DNA of 64,000 nt, from assembly GCF_030758415.1 (NCBI RefSeq), contig NZ_CP132334.1:620001-684000 (forward strand), given 5' to 3'. Positions 63,875 through 64,000 of the stretch are shown piece after piece; within the stretch, counting starts at the first letter, position 1, and each line of letters starts with the position of its first letter. The notes under the pieces were generated by a model. The model ran no database searches. It was not told the origin of the DNA and worked only from the letters and a program-made list of their open reading frames with translations. Position numbers and translations under genes: made by a program. The DNA is from Parvularcula sp. IMCC14364 (GTDB taxonomy: Bacteria; Pseudomonadota; Alphaproteobacteria; Caulobacterales; Parvularculaceae).

Positions 63875-64000
63875 CTAGCTTTTCAAGTCTCTGACAAATG
63901 TTCTGGTCATCCGTTCGCCATTAATGAACTGCCAGCCATAATCATCGTTCCAGTTCGCAAGTGGGTCAGCAGCAACGATCTCGTCTTCGCCAAGTCCCTG
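63875..64000 (-). CDS. 3' end of an unidentified gene (runs off the right edge)
   Basis: A frame enters from base 64000 and stops at TAG 63875-63877 after 41 codons. The visible C-terminus is acidic then basic (LGEDEIVAADPLANWNDDYG, then WQFINGERMTRTF, ending VRDLKS). I do not recognise it. The convergent orientation and the hairpin at 63836 support a true gene end. Confidence 0.5.
   Translation of the reverse strand, partial: QGLGEDEIVAADPLANWNDDYGWQFINGERMTRTFVRDLKS

Overview
The window looks like chromosomal DNA of an alphaproteobacterium, probably a free-living aquatic one. The evidence is internal: perfect or near-perfect alphaproteobacterial LexA operators (GTTC-N7-GTTC type) in front of ruvC and recA, an RpoH sigma factor with its signature motif, a PodJ-like polarity protein, an elongator tRNA-Met of alphaproteobacterial type, DUF6476-like and DUF6356-like proteins, and a TonB receptor, an acyl-CoA dehydrogenase of the 590-residue class and RTX proteins. 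I cannot name the genus from sequence alone.

Layout. 1-640: 5' part of a lipoprotein alpha/beta hydrolase running off the left edge. 643-17428: a long plus-strand housekeeping block holding a Sel1 protein, ruvCAB, ybgC-tolQRAB-pal-cpoB (complete Tol-Pal), tilS, ftsH, a VOC protein, folP, glmM, a membrane protein and thiD. 17482-24131: a TonB receptor, a DUF6356-like protein, an Lrp/AsnC regulator with a palindrome-rich promoter, an Arg-rich secreted protein, an MFS transporter with a terminator in its leader, and a coniferyl-aldehyde-type dehydrogenase. 24464-28567: an AT-rich accessory island between the dehydrogenase and parE. 28637-38694: parE, a lytic transglycosylase, glnA, glnB, the NAD(P)HX repair enzyme and the ydbH-ynbE-ydbL group. 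38903-49478: tRNA-Leu, tig, small membrane proteins, nitroreductase, tRNA-Met, recA, alaS, rpoH and rluD. 49825-57295: two paralogous membrane proteins with a winged-helix regulator, a serine hydrolase, a TonB-C-like protein, pdeM, a DUF3429 protein and the PodJ-like protein. 57568-64000: acyl-CoA dehydrogenase, two adjacent RTX proteins and the 3' end of one more gene.

The accessory island is the most informative part. Removing three different IS5-family elements in silico restores two genes exactly: a 167-residue zinc-ribbon protein and a 278-residue DUF3883 protein with a ScoMcrA-like head domain. The first 16 codons of the zinc-ribbon gene lie beyond an IS834-bp insertion and the last 54 codons of the DUF3883 gene lie beyond a 930-bp insertion, so neither is visible as an ordinary open reading frame. 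Both genes are probably a broken, possibly defence-related pair.

Regulation visible in the sequence includes the SOS boxes of ruvCAB and recA, sigma-32-like promoters in front of ftsH (inside tilS) and of rpoH itself, several intrinsic terminators, and nested dyads upstream of the Lrp-type regulator. No rRNA genes, CRISPR arrays or prophage were seen.
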